In this document: piece after piece, positions 1 through 12,100 of the stretch | Position numbering within the stretch: position 1 is the first letter of the stretch | How the letters are laid out: the number at the start of each line of letters is the position of its first letter | Assembly (NCBI GenBank): GCA_004213955.1 | Contig: SGZL01000013.1 | Coordinates: 1 to 32,920, forward strand | Length of the DNA: 32,920 nt | Reading direction: 5' to 3' | Source: Gammaproteobacteria bacterium | GTDB lineage: Bacteria > Pseudomonadota > Gammaproteobacteria > Magnimaribacterales > AG-339-G14 | The notes under the pieces: generated by a model | The model's input: the letters and a program-made list of their open reading frames with translations, nothing else | Told to the model about the DNA's origin: nothing | Database searches by the model: none | Made by a program: the position numbers and the translations under genes

Positions 1-1
1 T

Positions 2-304
2 TTAATCTTGAGTAATTTCTATTCGGTCGCCTTCTTTAAGAGCGACATATGCTTTTTTCCAATTGGATTTTTTTGAAATCTTTCCTTTCGCAGTCATGCT
101 TCTTTTAATTTTTCCTTTTACATTAATAATGTTTACTTTGTTTACAGTTACCTTGTACTCATTTTCAACCGCATTTTTTACATCTATCTTTGAAGCTTTG
201 GGATTTACTTTAAACACGTAAGCATTAGCAAATTGGCCTACTAAAGAGGCTTTCTCAGTCATGTGTCCTGAATAAATTACTTGGTTAGGTATGATTTCAT
301 TCAT
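2..304 (-). CDS. rplW: 50S ribosomal protein L23
   Basis: ORF of 100 aa with L23-like sequence; position after rplD in S10 operon order. Confidence 0.95.
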   Translation of the reverse strand: MNEIIPNQVIYSGHMTEKASLVGQFANAYVFKVNPKASKIDVKNAVENEYKVTVNKVNIINVKGKIKRSMTAKGKISKKSNWKKAYVALKEGDRIEITQD

Positions 305-912
305 GAGTAAAGCTCCTCTAACTCCTTAAAACAATCATCGCTGATTAAAATTGCTTTGTGTTTAAGAAGAGAGACAGGGTTTAGAGAATTAATTTCGGTT
401 ACTTCGATGTTTGGGATATTTCTACTTGATAAGATGAGATTTTCGTTTAATTCTTTAAAAATTAATAAGCCTTTGTCGAAGCCAATCTTTTTAAGAAGGC
501 CAGCCATTTCCGTAGTTTTTGGCGATCCCACCTCTAGGCCTTGAGAAATAAATATTTTGTTAGTCTTGGCTAAACTTGAAAGAATAGATTTCATTGCGAC
601 TTTATACATCTTTTTGTTTATTTTTTTTGGATTCGAAGACTTTGACCTAGCTGCAAAAGTTACTCCACCCCCTCTCCAAATTGGACTTCTAGAGGTTCCT
701 GCTCTTGCTCTTCCAGTTCCTTTTTGTCTCCAAGGTTTTTTTCCGCCACCACTTACTTGAGATCTATTTTTTTGAGCCTTGGTTCCCTGATGTCCATTAT
801 CGATATATGAATTGATAAGTTGATTAATTAAATTGTCATTAATATCTTGATTAAATAAAGAATCAGGAACTTTAAGACTTTTGCTTTTTGAATTAATTAC
901 AGGAAGTTCCAT
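301..912 (-). CDS. rplD: 50S ribosomal protein L4
   Basis: 203 aa, L4 motif GGGKKPWRQKGTGRARAGTSRSPIWRGGG. Confidence 0.97.
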   Translation of the reverse strand: MELPVINSKSKSLKVPDSLFNQDINDNLINQLINSYIDNGHQGTKAQKNRSQVSGGGKKPWRQKGTGRARAGTSRSPIWRGGGVTFAARSKSSNPKKINKKMYKVAMKSILSSLAKTNKIFISQGLEVGSPKTTEMAGLLKKIGFDKGLLIFKELNENLILSSRNIPNIEVTEINSLNPVSLLKHKAILISDDCFKELEELYS

Positions 913-914
913 GA

Positions 915-1550
915 TTATTTTTTAATAGCAGGTTTAATTAAGATAGTAGAACCTGACGGACCAGGTATTGATCCTTTAACTAAAATAAGTTTATTTTCGC
1001 CATCTATTTTTATTATTTTCAAGTTTTGAATTGTTTTATTTACGTTACCCATGTGACCAGACATTTTTTTTCCTTTCCAAACTCTTCCTGGCGTTTGACA
1101 CTGTCCTATAGAACCAGGTTTTCTATGCGCCAAAGAATTACCGTGAGTGGCATCTTGAGTCGCAAAATTCCATCTTTTCACTGTTCCTGCAAATCCCTTA
1201 CCTTTAGAAACTCCAGAAATATCTACATATTGACCTTCCTCAAATGTATCAACGGAAAATTCTTTACCAATTTCAATTTCAGCTAGTTTTTCTTCAGAGA
1301 TTCTGAATTCATGAACTTTATTTTTTATTGAAAGGTCATTTTTACTGAAGTGACCCTTGAAGGACTTTGATGTATTTTTTTCTTTTTTATCTTGAGAGGA
1401 AAGTTGAATTGCTGAGTAACCATCGTTTTCACAATTTTTTATTTGAGAAACAAAATTTGTATCAACTTTTAGAACGCTTACAGGGATAGACTCTCCACTC
1501 TCATGGAAAATTCTTGTCATTCCTTCCTTCGTTGCAATTAAACCAATCAC
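915..1550 (-). CDS. rplC: 50S ribosomal protein L3
   Basis: 211 aa, L3 motifs SKGKGFAGTVKRWNF and THGNSLAHRKPGSIGQCQTPGRVWKGKKMSGHMG. Confidence 0.97.
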   Translation of the reverse strand: MIGLIATKEGMTRIFHESGESIPVSVLKVDTNFVSQIKNCENDGYSAIQLSSQDKKEKNTSKSFKGHFSKNDLSIKNKVHEFRISEEKLAEIEIGKEFSVDTFEEGQYVDISGVSKGKGFAGTVKRWNFATQDATHGNSLAHRKPGSIGQCQTPGRVWKGKKMSGHMGNVNKTIQNLKIIKIDGENKLILVKGSIPGPSGSTILIKPAIKK

Positions 1551-1563
1551 TTTAAATAACCTG

Positions 1564-1887
1564 CTATTTAGTTAATTCGTCTAGAGATATCTGAACATCC
1601 ACCCCTGCGGATAAATCCAATTTCATCAAAGCATCAACAGTTTTTTCGGTTGGCTTGATAATATCCATTATTCTTTTATAAGTTCTAATTTCGTATTGAT
1701 CTCTGGCATCCTTATCCTTGTGTGGTGAGATAAGAATAGTAGTTAATCTTTTTCTTACGGGCATTGGAATCGGTCCCTTAATAATAGCTCCTGTCCTTTT
1801 GACAGTTTCAACTATTTCTTTAGCCGATTTATCAATCAGTTTATTATCAAAGGCTTTGAGCCTTATTCTGATATTTTGGTTTTGCAA
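1564..1887 (-). CDS. rpsJ: 30S ribosomal protein S10 (NusE), TTG start codon
   Basis: 107 aa [14 protein letters not shown]...; start codon reads TTG (plus-strand caa 1885-1887), preceded by AGGGG Shine-Dalgarno; N-terminus matches canonical S10. Confidence 0.97.
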   Translation of the reverse strand: MQNQNIRIRLKAFDNKLIDKSAKEIVETVKRTGAIIKGPIPMPVRKRLTTILISPHKDKDARDQYEIRTYKRIMDIIKPTEKTVDALMKLDLSAGVDVQISLDELTK

Positions 1888-1907
1888 AATATACCCCTAA
1901 AAAATAC

Positions 1908-1923
1908 AAAATTGTTAAAGAAC
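1908..1923 (-). promoter_or_regulatory. boxA-like antitermination element in the rpsJ leader (GTTCTTTAACAATTTT)
   Basis: Minus-strand sequence TTCTTTAACAATTT closely matches the E. coli rrn boxA TGCTCTTTAACAATTT; lies between a strong promoter and the rpsJ start. Confidence 0.6.
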
Positions 1924-1964
1924 TCAGCTTCTAAATTACTAATATAAAAGCACAAAGAGTCGCA

Positions 1965-1993
1965 ATTCTATTGATGCAGAAGGGATGTGTCAA
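1965..1993 (-). promoter_or_regulatory. sigma70-type promoter for the S10 operon: TTGACA-N17-TAGAAT
   Basis: -35 TTGACA (1988-1993), 17-nt spacer, -10 TAGAAT (1965-1970), about 70 nt upstream of rpsJ. Confidence 0.8.
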
Positions 1994-2005
1994 CCAATAA
2001 AATCT

Positions 2006-4120
2006 TTAAGATTTATTGATAATTGCATCAGCTACATTGGTTGGAACTTCAGAGTATTTTAGAGGCTCCATGGTGAAAGTGGCGCGACCTTGAGTAGCAG
2101 ATCTAAGATCCGTTGCGTAACCAAACATCTCTGCCAAGGGGACTTCGCCATCTAAAACTTTGCCTGCGTGAACATCTGTCATACCGTTAACAATCCCTCT
2201 TCTTCTGTTTAGATCTCCAACGACGTCACCCATATATTCTTCAGGTGTCACAACCTCTAATTTCATAATTGGTTCCAATAAAGCTGGTTTAGCTTTGAGC
2301 GCACCATCTTTTAAAGCCATTGAAGATGCTACTTTAAAAGCTATTTCACTAGAATCAACATCGTGAAAAGAACCATCGTAGACTGTTACTTTGACATCGA
2401 TGAGTGGGTAGCCAGCAATGACTCCAGATTGCATTTGTTCTTTAGCACCTTTTTCAACTGCTGGTATGAACTCTCGTGGAATGGTTCCACCAACTATTTT
2501 ATTTATGAACTGAAAAACTTCTTTTTCATCTTCCTTATCAGATTCCTCTAAAGGCTCTATTTTTAGCCACACATGACCATACTGGCCTTTACCTCCAGAC
2601 TGTCTTACAAACTTTCCTTCAGACTCAACGCTTGCTCGAATAGATTCTCTGTAAGCAACTTGAGGTTTACCAATATTCGCTTCAACATCAAATTCTCTTT
2701 TCATCCTATCAACTAAAACTTCCAAATGGAGTTCTCCCATGCCAGATATAATAGTTTGCCCAGATTCTTCGTCCGTATTTACTCTAAAAGATGGATCTTC
2801 CTGAGCCAATCTTCCAAGTGAGATTCCCATTTTTTCTTGATCAGATTTTGTTTTAGGTTCTACTGCGACAGAAATTACTGGCTCTGGAAAGGTCATTTTT
2901 TCCAAAATAATAGTCTTCTTTAAATCGCAAAGAGTGTCTCCAGTTGTCACATCTTTTAATCCTATTATTGCTGCAATATCTCCAGCTCTTACTTCAGAAA
3001 TTTCTTCTCTATTATTAGCATGCATTTGAAGCATTCTTCCAACCCTCTCTTTAGAACTCTTTGATGATGCAAAGACTGAGTCACCTTGTTTTAGTACGCC
3101 AGAATAGACTCTTATAAAGGTAAGTGTTCCAACAAAAGGATCTGTAGCTATTTTGAAAGCTAGAGCAGAAAAAGGCTCATCATCATCAGAATTTCTTGAT
3201 TCGACTGTTTCTCCATCTTCAAGAACCCCTTGAATTGCTTCAACTTCAGTTGGAGATGGAAGATAGTGAATTACAGCATCTAACATAGGTTGAACGCCCT
3301 TATTTTTAAAGGCTGAACCGCAAATACAAACTACAATTTCATTTGATAGCGTTCTTTCTCTTAAACCCTGATGAATATCTTCTTCCGTTAAATCACCATC
3401 ATTTAAATATTTCTCCATTAACTCTTCGTTAGCTTCAGCGGCAGATTCCAACATTTCTTCCCTGAGTTGATTAGCTTTTTCTAAAAGATTTTCTGGAATT
3501 TCTTCTTCTTTATAAGAAGTTCCCTTGTCGTCACCATCCCAATAGAGAGCTTTCATTTTTATTAAATCTACAATTCCTGCAAAATCATCCTCTGCTCCAA
3601 TTGGAAGTTGAATTACAACTGGGGAAGCGCCTAATCTATTTTTGATTTGATCAACGACTCTTTCAAAATCAGCTCCGGCTCTATCCATTTTATTTATAAA
3701 ACAAATTCTTGGTACCTTGTAACGATTAGCTTGTCGCCAGACTGTTTCTGATTGAGGTTCTACTCCAGAGCTGCCACAAAACACAACTACTGCTCCATCT
3801 AAAACCCTCAAAGATCTCTCAACTTCAATGGTGAAATCTACGTGACCAGGTGTATCGATAATATTAATTCTATGTTCTTGAAAGTTTTTTCTCATTCCCT
3901 TCCAAAAACAAGTAGTTGCAGCAGAAGTAATAGTAATACCTCTTTCTTGCTCCTGTTCCATCCAATCCATTGTTGCAGCTCCGTCATGGACCTCTCCAAT
4001 TTTATGGGAAATACCAGTATAAAAGAGAACTCTTTCGGTTGTAGTAGTTTTACCCGCATCAACATGCGCACAAATACCGATATTACGGTAGAGACTTAGC
4101 GGAAAGTTACGTTCAGACAT
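2006..4120 (-). CDS. fusA: Elongation factor G
   Basis: 704 aa, [21 protein letters not shown] and NKMD GTPase motifs. Confidence 0.98.
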   Translation of the reverse strand: MSERNFPLSLYRNIGICAHVDAGKTTTTERVLFYTGISHKIGEVHDGAATMDWMEQEQERGITITSAATTCFWKGMRKNFQEHRINIIDTPGHVDFTIEVERSLRVLDGAVVVFCGSSGVEPQSETVWRQANRYKVPRICFINKMDRAGADFERVVDQIKNRLGASPVVIQLPIGAEDDFAGIVDLIKMKALYWDGDDKGTSYKEEEIPENLLEKANQLREEMLESAAEANEELMEKYLNDGDLTEEDIHQGLRERTLSNEIVVCICGSAFKNKGVQPMLDAVIHYLPSPTEVEAIQGVLEDGETVESRNSDDDEPFSALAFKIATDPFVGTLTFIRVYSGVLKQGDSVFASSKSSKERVGRMLQMHANNREEISEVRAGDIAAIIGLKDVTTGDTLCDLKKTIILEKMTFPEPVISVAVEPKTKSDQEKMGISLGRLAQEDPSFRVNTDEESGQTIISGMGELHLEVLVDRMKREFDVEANIGKPQVAYRESIRASVESEGKFVRQSGGKGQYGHVWLKIEPLEESDKEDEKEVFQFINKIVGGTIPREFIPAVEKGAKEQMQSGVIAGYPLIDVKVTVYDGSFHDVDSSEIAFKVASSMALKDGALKAKPALLEPIMKLEVVTPEEYMGDVVGDLNRRRGIVNGMTDVHAGKVLDGEVPLAEMFGYATDLRSATQGRATFTMEPLKYSEVPTNVADAIINKS

Positions 4121-4591
4121 TTAAAATCTGAAATGGGAAAAAGCTTTATTCGCTTCAGCCATTTTATGGGTGTCTTGTCTTTTTTTAACTGCTTCACCCT
4201 TGCCTTCGGATGCATCAATTAACTCATTAGCTAGTTTGGTCGACATATTTTTTTCAGATCTATTTTTTGCACTGTTAACAAGCCATCTCATTGCTAAAGC
4301 CATTTTTCTAGCCGTCTTAACTTCTAGAGGAACTTGGTATGTTGCTCCTCCAACTCTTCTTGATTTGACTTCAACTTGAGGGCCAACCTTGTCAAGAGCT
4401 TCTTCAAAAATCTCAAGAGGATCTCTTTTAGCTTTATTAGATATTTCGTCTAAAGCGGAATAAATTATTTTTTCTGCAGTACTTTTTTTTCCTCTTTCCA
4501 TTAAATTATTAATGAATTTAGAAAGTTTTAAATTGCCATATTTAGGATCTGGCAATATTTCTCTTTTAGGAATCGGTCCTTTTCTAGGCAT
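4121..4591 (-). CDS. rpsG: 30S ribosomal protein S7
   Basis: 156 aa S7, motifs [19 protein letters not shown] and [14 protein letters not shown]. Confidence 0.97.
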   Translation of the reverse strand: MPRKGPIPKREILPDPKYGNLKLSKFINNLMERGKKSTAEKIIYSALDEISNKAKRDPLEIFEEALDKVGPQVEVKSRRVGGATYQVPLEVKTARKMALAMRWLVNSAKNRSEKNMSTKLANELIDASEGKGEAVKKRQDTHKMAEANKAFSHFRF

Positions 4592-4962
4592 TATTTGGGT
4601 TTTTTAGATCCGTATTTTGATCTTCTTTGTTTTCTGTCTTCTACTCCGGTGGTATCTAAAGTCCCCCTGACAGTGTGATATCTAACTCCGGGCAGATCTT
4701 TTACCCTGCCGCCCCTTAGCAGCACTACGGAATGTTCTTGTAAATTATGTCCTTCTCCTCCGATATAAGAAATTACTTCATATCCTGAAGTGAGCCTTAC
4801 CTTGCAAACCTTTCTTAAAGCAGAATTAGGCTTCTTAGGTGTCGTTGTGTAAACCCTAGTACACACACCTCTTCTTTGCGGAGAACCTCCAAGAGCAGGA
4901 ACATCGCTTTTCGCCCTCTTGATCTTTCGAGGTTTTTTTATCAATTGATTTATAGTAGCCAT
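4591..4962 (-). CDS. rpsL: 30S ribosomal protein S12
   Basis: 123 aa S12, [47 protein letters not shown]. Confidence 0.98.
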   Translation of the reverse strand: MATINQLIKKPRKIKRAKSDVPALGGSPQRRGVCTRVYTTTPKKPNSALRKVCKVRLTSGYEVISYIGGEGHNLQEHSVVLLRGGRVKDLPGVRYHTVRGTLDTTGVEDRKQRRSKYGSKKPK

Positions 4963-4974
4963 AAAAATGTTGCG

Positions 4975-5003
4975 ATTTTAATGATGCTTTTGAGTTTGGT
5001 CAA
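4975..5003 (-). promoter_or_regulatory. sigma70-type promoter for rpsL: TTGACC-N17-TAAAAT
   Basis: -35 TTGACC (4998-5003), 17-nt spacer, -10 TAAAAT (4975-4980) in the rpoC-rpsL gap. Confidence 0.65.
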
Positions 5004-5015
5004 TTAAATTAGTGA

Positions 5016-8000
5016 TTATTCTGAGAGCTCTTCGTCAGAGTTCATTGCATCAAGGATTTCAGACTCTAGCTCAGCTACATTTAGCTCCTCTTTTTTATCT
5101 GAATTATAACCAGTGCCTGAAGGAACAAGCCTTCCGATTACAACGTTTTCTTTTAACCCTCTAAGCTTATCAACTTTACCTGTAACGGCAGCCTCTGTAA
5201 GAACTCTTGTAGTTTCTTGGAAAGAAGCTGCTGATATAAATGATTCAGTTGCCAGCGAGGCTTTGGTAATACCTAATAAAAGCCTGTTAAATTTAGCAGG
5301 GACACTGCCTTCTGCTAGAAGTTTTTTATTAATATTTACAACTTCAGAAAACTCAACTTGATCTCCAATAATGAAATCAGAATCTCCTGACTCAGTAATT
5401 TCAGCTTTTCTTAACATCTGTCTAAGAATACATTCAATATGTTTATCACTAATTTCAACACCTTGTAATCTGTAAACGTCTTGGATTTCGTTGACTACGT
5501 AATCTGTTAATTCAGCAACTCCTTTAAGAGACAAAATATCATGAGGGCTCAATGATCCCTCGCTTATAACATCTCCTTTGTTTACAGTCTCTCCTTCAAA
5601 AACGTTAATGCTTCTGGTTTTTAAAATAAGTGTTTCACTTACAACTTCTTCTCCAGAATCTTTTCCAGTGATTATTAGCCTTCTTTTGCCTTTGGTTTCT
5701 TTACCCCAAGAAACAACTCCACTTAACTCTGCAAGAATAGCAACTTCTTTTGGTTTTCTTGCCTCGAAAAGATCAGCTACTCTTGGTAATCCACCTGTAA
5801 TGTCTCTGGTTTTGGAAGACTCTTTAGGTATTCTTGCCAAAATATCTCCTACATTTATCGCTTGAGCATCTGACACATTAACTAAAGATTTTTGTTCAAG
5901 GACATAGTTTGCAGGTCTTTTTCCATTTGGAAGAATCACTTCATTTCCTTTTGAATCTACTATTGATATTGTAGGTGTAAGGTCTTTCCCTGCTGACGTT
6001 CTTTCAGCGGCGTCCAAAACTTCCATGCTACTTAAGCCGGTCAATTCATCTTGAACAACTCTAACCGATATACCATTTTCCATGTCGATCAGTTTAGATT
6101 TTCCTTTAACTTCTGAAATAATCGGATGATTAAGAGGATCCCATCTAGCCAAAATTTCTCCAGCTTTAACCTTCGCTCCATCCTTAACATTTATTGTTGC
6201 TCCATAAGGAAGTTTGTATCTTTCTTTTTCAAAATCATTTTCATCCAATAACAAGATCTCAGCTGATCTAGAAATACATACTTGGTTTTTGTCTTTATTG
6301 GTAACAGAACTGATATTTTTATACTTCACAACACCATCAAATTTAACCTCAATTTTATCGTTTTCAGATGATCTTGATGCTGCACCTCCTATGTGAAAAG
6401 TTCTCATGGTCAACTGTGTACCAGGCTCTCCTATAGATTGAGCTGCGACAATACCGACAGCTTCACCAGGATCAACTAAATTGCCTCGTCCTAAATCTCT
6501 TCCGTAACACTTAGAACAAATACCAAAACTTGTTTCACACGTGATCGCTGATCTTACTAAAGCATAATTAATTTTATGATTTTCTATCTTTTCTGCTAAC
6601 TCTTCGTCTATTAAAGTTCCTTTTTCAATTTTGAGCTCTCCATCTTTCGACTCGATATCTGCAGCTAAAACTCTTCCTAAAATTCTTTCACTTAGGGATT
6701 GAACAACTTCTCCACCATCAATAATTGTTCTGAGTTCAAGACCATCTTCAGTTCCACAATCAAATTCTCTTATAACAAGATCTTGAGCAACATCAACAAG
6801 TCTTCTAGTTAAATAACCAGAATTCGCGGTCTTTAAAGCAGTATCAGCTAAACCCTTCCTTGCTCCATGAGTTGATGTGAAGTATTGAAGAACAGTTAAA
6901 CCTTCTCTGAAATTTGCTGTGATAGGAGTTTCAATAATAGATCCATCAGGTTTAGCCATTAAACCTCTCATTCCAGCTAACTGTCTTACTTGAGCGGGAG
7001 AACTTCTCGCGCCAGAATCTAAATACATAAATACAGAATTGAAAGAATCTTCATCTACTTCTTCACCCTGGGAGTTCGTAACCTTATCTTTAGAAATAGT
7101 TTCCATAAGAGAGCTCGCAACTGCTTCATTTGCCCTAGACCAAATATCAATCACTTTATTATATTTTTCTCCTTGCGTTACCAATCCTGAAGAATATTGA
7201 GCTTCAATTTCTTTTACTTCATTTTGAGCTTGAGAAATTATTGATTCTTTGTTGTCCGGAATTACACAATCCTCTACACAAATTGAAGAACCTGAAATTG
7301 TAGAATAGTCGTATCCAAGATTTTTAATCTTATCTGAAAAAATTACTGTAGCTTTCAAGCCTGAATACCTATAGGAAGTGTTTATCAGATCAGAAATATC
7401 TTTGCTATTTAGCGGCTTGTTCACTTGATCAAAAGAAATTTCTTTAGGTACCACCCCCCAAAGAATTGTTCGTCCAACCGTGGTTTCAATAAGCTCATTT
7501 GAGCCTTCCTGATTAGTGATTCTGCATTTTATGATTGCTTGTAAATCAACTTGCTTGGAATCATATGCCCTTTTTACTTCATCGACATCTGCAAATATTG
7601 ATCCTTCACCAAGAGCATTAAGTTTAGATTTTGTCATGTAGTAGATACCAAGCACTACGTCTTGCGAGGGATCTATTATTGGTCTTCCATTAGAAGGAGA
7701 TAAAATGTTGTTGCTAGCCATCATCAAAGCTCTACATTCCAATTGAGATTCTAAGGTCAAAGGAACATGAACAGCCATTTGATCGCCATCAAAGTCTGCA
7801 TTGTAAGCTTTACAAACTAGAGGATGTAACTGGATAGCTTTACCTTCAATTAAAATTGGTTCAAAAGCTTGAATACCCAGTCTATGAAGAGTAGGAGCTC
7901 TATTCAAAAGAATCGGATGCTCTCTGATAACCTCAGCCAATATATCCCAAACTACAGGTTCTTCACGTTCTACCATTCGTTTAGCACCTTTAATGGTAGT

Positions 8001-9170
8001 GGCTAATTCCATATTTTGGAGCCTTCCAAAGACAAAAGGCTTAAATAATTCTAAAGCCATTTTTTTTGGTAATCCGCATTGGTGTAACTTAAGAGTTGGG
8101 CCTACAACTATTACTGATCTTCCAGAATAATCGACTCTTTTTCCGAGAAGATTTTGTCTAAATCTTCCCTGCTTACCTTTAATCATATCTGACAGAGATT
8201 TGAGTGGTCTTTTATTTGAACCGGTAATTGCTCTACCCCTTCTTCCATTATCAAGCAAAGCATCAACAGATTCTTGAAGCATTCTTTTTTCATTTCTAAC
8301 GATGATTTCAGGAGCGCTTAATTCAAGTAATCTTTTCAGTCTATTATTCCTATTAATTACTCTTCGATATAAGTCATTTAAATCTGAAGTAGCAAATCTT
8401 CCTCCTTCTAACGGCACTAATGGTCTTAAATCAGGAGGCAAAACTGGTAGAACATCAAGAATCATCCATTCCGGTTTATTACTAGAAGAAAGAAACCCTT
8501 TCAAAATCTTTAGACGCTTTGATAATTTTTTTATCTTAGCTTCGCTGTTAGTACCCTCAATTTGAGATAAAACCTCTGAAATTTCTTCTTCTAAGTTCAT
8601 TTCTGAAAGTAATATTTTTACAGATTCAGCTCCCATGCCAGCAGAAAACTCTTCTCCATAATTTTCTAAAGCCTCGAAATACTCTTCTTCATCCAAAATT
8701 TGACCTTTTTCAAGATCTGTCATCCCAGGATCAGTGACAACGAAGGATTCGAAATACAAAATTCTTTCAATTTCTCTGAGAGTCATATCTAGTAAGAGTG
8801 AAATTCTAGAAGGTAAAGATTTCAAAAACCAAATATGCGCAACTGGTGCAGCTAATTCAATGTGCCCCATTCTTTCCCTTCTTACTTTTGCAAGAGTTAC
8901 TTCTACTCCACATTTTTCACAAACGACACCTCTGTGCTTCATACGTTTATATTTTCCACATATACATTCATAGTCTTTTACTGGACCGAAAATCTTTGCA
9001 CAGAAAAGCCCATCTCTTTCTGGTTTGAAAGTTCTATAATTTATGGTCTCAGGTTTTTTTACTTCACCAAAAGACCAAGATCTAATTTGCTGAGAAGAAG
9101 CCAATCCAGCTTTAATTGAATTAAAACTTTCTGTCTGGTCTTGATTAAATAATTTTAATAAATCTTTCAT
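5016..9170 (-). CDS. rpoC: RNA polymerase subunit beta'
   Basis: 1384 aa, [14 protein letters not shown] active site, N-terminal and C-terminal Zn-binding cysteines. Confidence 0.99.
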   Translation of the reverse strand: MKDLLKLFNQDQTESFNSIKAGLASSQQIRSWSFGEVKKPETINYRTFKPERDGLFCAKIFGPVKDYECICGKYKRMKHRGVVCEKCGVEVTLAKVRRERMGHIELAAPVAHIWFLKSLPSRISLLLDMTLREIERILYFESFVVTDPGMTDLEKGQILDEEEYFEALENYGEEFSAGMGAESVKILLSEMNLEEEISEVLSQIEGTNSEAKIKKLSKRLKILKGFLSSSNKPEWMILDVLPVLPPDLRPLVPLEGGRFATSDLNDLYRRVINRNNRLKRLLELSAPEIIVRNEKRMLQESVDALLDNGRRGRAITGSNKRPLKSLSDMIKGKQGRFRQNLLGKRVDYSGRSVIVVGPTLKLHQCGLPKKMALELFKPFVFGRLQNMELATTIKGAKRMVEREEPVVWDILAEVIREHPILLNRAPTLHRLGIQAFEPILIEGKAIQLHPLVCKAYNADFDGDQMAVHVPLTLESQLECRALMMASNNILSPSNGRPIIDPSQDVVLGIYYMTKSKLNALGEGSIFADVDEVKRAYDSKQVDLQAIIKCRITNQEGSNELIETTVGRTILWGVVPKEISFDQVNKPLNSKDISDLINTSYRYSGLKATVIFSDKIKNLGYDYSTISGSSICVEDCVIPDNKESIISQAQNEVKEIEAQYSSGLVTQGEKYNKVIDIWSRANEAVASSLMETISKDKVTNSQGEEVDEDSFNSVFMYLDSGARSSPAQVRQLAGMRGLMAKPDGSIIETPITANFREGLTVLQYFTSTHGARKGLADTALKTANSGYLTRRLVDVAQDLVIREFDCGTEDGLELRTIIDGGEVVQSLSERILGRVLAADIESKDGELKIEKGTLIDEELAEKIENHKINYALVRSAITCETSFGICSKCYGRDLGRGNLVDPGEAVGIVAAQSIGEPGTQLTMRTFHIGGAASRSSENDKIEVKFDGVVKYKNISSVTNKDKNQVCISRSAEILLLDENDFEKERYKLPYGATINVKDGAKVKAGEILARWDPLNHPIISEVKGKSKLIDMENGISVRVVQDELTGLSSMEVLDAAERTSAGKDLTPTISIVDSKGNEVILPNGKRPANYVLEQKSLVNVSDAQAINVGDILARIPKESSKTRDITGGLPRVADLFEARKPKEVAILAELSGVVSWGKETKGKRRLIITGKDSGEEVVSETLILKTRSINVFEGETVNKGDVISEGSLSPHDILSLKGVAELTDYVVNEIQDVYRLQGVEISDKHIECILRQMLRKAEITESGDSDFIIGDQVEFSEVVNINKKLLAEGSVPAKFNRLLLGITKASLATESFISAASFQETTRVLTEAAVTGKVDKLRGLKENVVIGRLVPSGTGYNSDKKEELNVAELESEILDAMNSDEELSE

Positions 9171-9173
9171 AAA

Positions 9174-12100
9174 TTACTCTACCTCTTCAAAATCAATGTC
9201 TATACCTAAGGATCGGATTTCTTTAGTAAGCACGTTGTAAGACTCAGGAATACCTGCTTCCATCTCGTGATTACCATCGACTATATTTTTATAAACCTTT
9301 GTTCTTCCAGCTACGTCATCAGATTTAACTGTCAACATTTCTTGTAAAGTATGAGCAGCTCCGTAAGCTTCAAGAGCCCAAACTTCCATTTCCCCAAGTC
9401 TTTGACCTCCGAATTGAGCTTTTCCTCCAAGAGGTTGTTGAGTTACTAAACTATAAGAACCTGTAGATCTAGCATGCATTTTGTCTTCAATTAAATGATT
9501 TAGTTTAAGCATATACATGTAGCCTATGGTGACTGGTCTTTCGAAAGCGTCACCTGTTCTTCCATCGTAAAGGGTTGTTTGTCCAGAAGTAGGAAGACCT
9601 GCAAGTTCTAGCATAGTTTTAATTTCAGACTCGGAAGCGCCATCAAAAACTGGTGTAGCCATAGGCACTCCAGTTTTTAAGTTATTGCATAACTCTTTAA
9701 ATTCTTTTTCATTTAACTTGCTTATATCTTCATCTTTTCCTGAAGATGAATAGACTTTATCCACAAAATCTCTAGCTTCTTTACTAGTTGCGGTATCAAT
9801 TAGCTCGCCAATTTTTTTACCTAACTCTTTTGAAGCCCACCCAAGGTGAGTTTCCATAAGTTGTCCTACGTTCATTCTTGAAGGAACACCTAATGGGTTA
9901 AGGACGATATCTACAGGTTCACCATTTTCATCATACGGCATGTCTTCTACAGGCATAATTACTGATATGACTCCCTTGTTTCCATGTCTTCCAGCTAATT
10001 TGTCTCCAGGCTGAATTCTTCTTTTAACAGCCAAATAAACCTTAATGACTTGTTGGACTCCAGGAGCTAAGTCGTCTCCTGAAACTATTTTTTTCTTTTT
10101 GTCCTCAAATTTTTTCTTTAAGTCATCTTCATAATTTTTTAACTTATCTTTTGCTTCTTTTATATCATCATTTAGAGACTCATCCTTCATTCTTAATTTA
10201 AACAATTCAGAAGGTGGAAGATCTGCTAAAAACTCCTCTGTAACTTTGTCACCTTTTTTTAAACCCTTAGCACTAATAATTTCTTTCCCAATTATTGAAG
10301 ATTTAAGAGAGTTAAGAGTTGCAAAAGACACAATAGATAATTCTTGATCTATATCTTTTTGAATTTCAGACAATGAAATAGATTCTATGACCTGAGCTCT
10401 AGAATTTTTTTCTAACCCTTCTCTGGTGAAGACTTTTACATCAATTACTGTACCGTCTTGACCTGACTTAACTCTTAAAGACGTATCTTTAACGTCGGAT
10501 GCTTTTTCCCCAAAAATTGCTCTAAGAAGTTTTTCTTCAGGAGATAACTGAGTCTCGCCTTTTGGAGTAACTTTACCTACTAAAATATCACCAGCGTTTA
10601 CTTCAGCTCCAATGTGAACTATTCCACATTCATCTAATTTTGACAGGGCAGAATCTCCGACATTTGGAATATCTGCAGTTATTTCATCTGGTCCTAGTTT
10701 TGTATCTCTGGCAGTACAGGTTTCTTCGACAATATGAACGCTTGTTAATTTGTCTTCTTGGACAAGCCTATCGGAAATTAATATTGAGTCTTCATAGTTG
10801 TACCCATGCCAAGGCATGAAAGCGATTTTAATGTTTTGACCTAGTGCTAATTCACCTAAGTCTATGGAAGAACCGTCTGCAAGAATATCACCTTTAGATA
10901 CTTTGTCTCCTTCAGAAACAATAGGTTTCTGATTGATGCAAGTATTTTGATTAGATCTTGTGTATTTCACAAGATTATAAATATCAACTGCTGATCCAGT
11001 TCCAGATATATCTTTTAAATTTTTTCTGACAACAATTCGTCCAGAGTCTACTTTTTCAATTACTCCAGCGTTTCTTGCGATGACACAGTCTCCAGAGTTT
11101 CTAGCAACTACTCTTTCCATACCTGTCCCGACTAATGGTGTTTCAGTTGACAATGTAGGTACAGCTTGACGCATCATATTTGAACCCATCAATGCTCTAT
11201 TTGCATCGTCGTGTTCCAGAAAAGGAATCAAAGCAGCAGCTATTGATACAACCTGTTGAGGGGAAACATCCATAAGATCTACTCGATCTGGAGTCATTAA
11301 TTCGAATTCGTTTCGATATCTTACTGGAACTAATTCTTCTAAAAATTTATTATTTTTATCAAGTTTTGCACTGGCCTGTGCAATTACAAACTCACCCTCT
11401 TCTATTGCAGAAATGTATCTAATATTTTCTGTAACCTTACCGTTGGCTATCTCTCTATAAGGAGTTTCTATAAAACCATAATCATTAACTCTCGCATATA
11501 CAGACAAGGAGTTGATCAATCCTATATTTGGGCCTTCAGGAGTCTCAATAGGACATACCCTGCCATAATGAGTCGGATGAACATCCCTAACTTCAAAGCC
11601 AGCTCTTTCTCTGGTCAACCCTCCAGGACCTAGAGCTGAAACTCTTCTTTTATGGGTAACTTCAGATAAAGGATTATTTTGATCCATAAATTGAGAAAGT
11701 TGACTCGAACCAAAAAATTCATTTATGGCTGCAGTTACTGGTTTAGCATTTATAAGATCAGCTGGGCCAAATCCTTCTGCTTCTGCGACATTTAATCTTT
11801 CCCTAACCGCTCTTTCAACTCTTAACAAACCTACTCTAACCTGATTAGATACCATTTCTCCGACTGACCTTATTCTTCTATTACCTAAATGATCGATGTC
11901 GTCACAATTTTGAATACCGTTTCTAATATCAACTAAAGTTTTCATAACTTCTAAGATATCTTCTTTTGACAATACTCCCTCACCCAGAAGATCTTCTTTG
12001 CCTAGTCTTTTATTAAATTTCATTCGACCAACGTCAGAAAGATCATATTTATCTGGATTGAAGAACAAATTTTCAAATAATAATGTTGCTGCTTCTTTAG

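Noticed and set aside
4650-4870. Possible streptomycin-resistance substitutions in RpsL
   Set aside because: TTPKKPNS and GGRVKDLPG blocks read as canonical sensitive sequence.
5113-9119. Multiple plus-strand ORFs of 60-95 aa opposite rpoC
   Set aside because: Shadow ORFs with no recognisable domains and no start signals.
11620-11800. Possible rifampicin-resistance substitutions in RpoB
   Set aside because: The Rif region reads as wild type ([34 protein letters not shown]).
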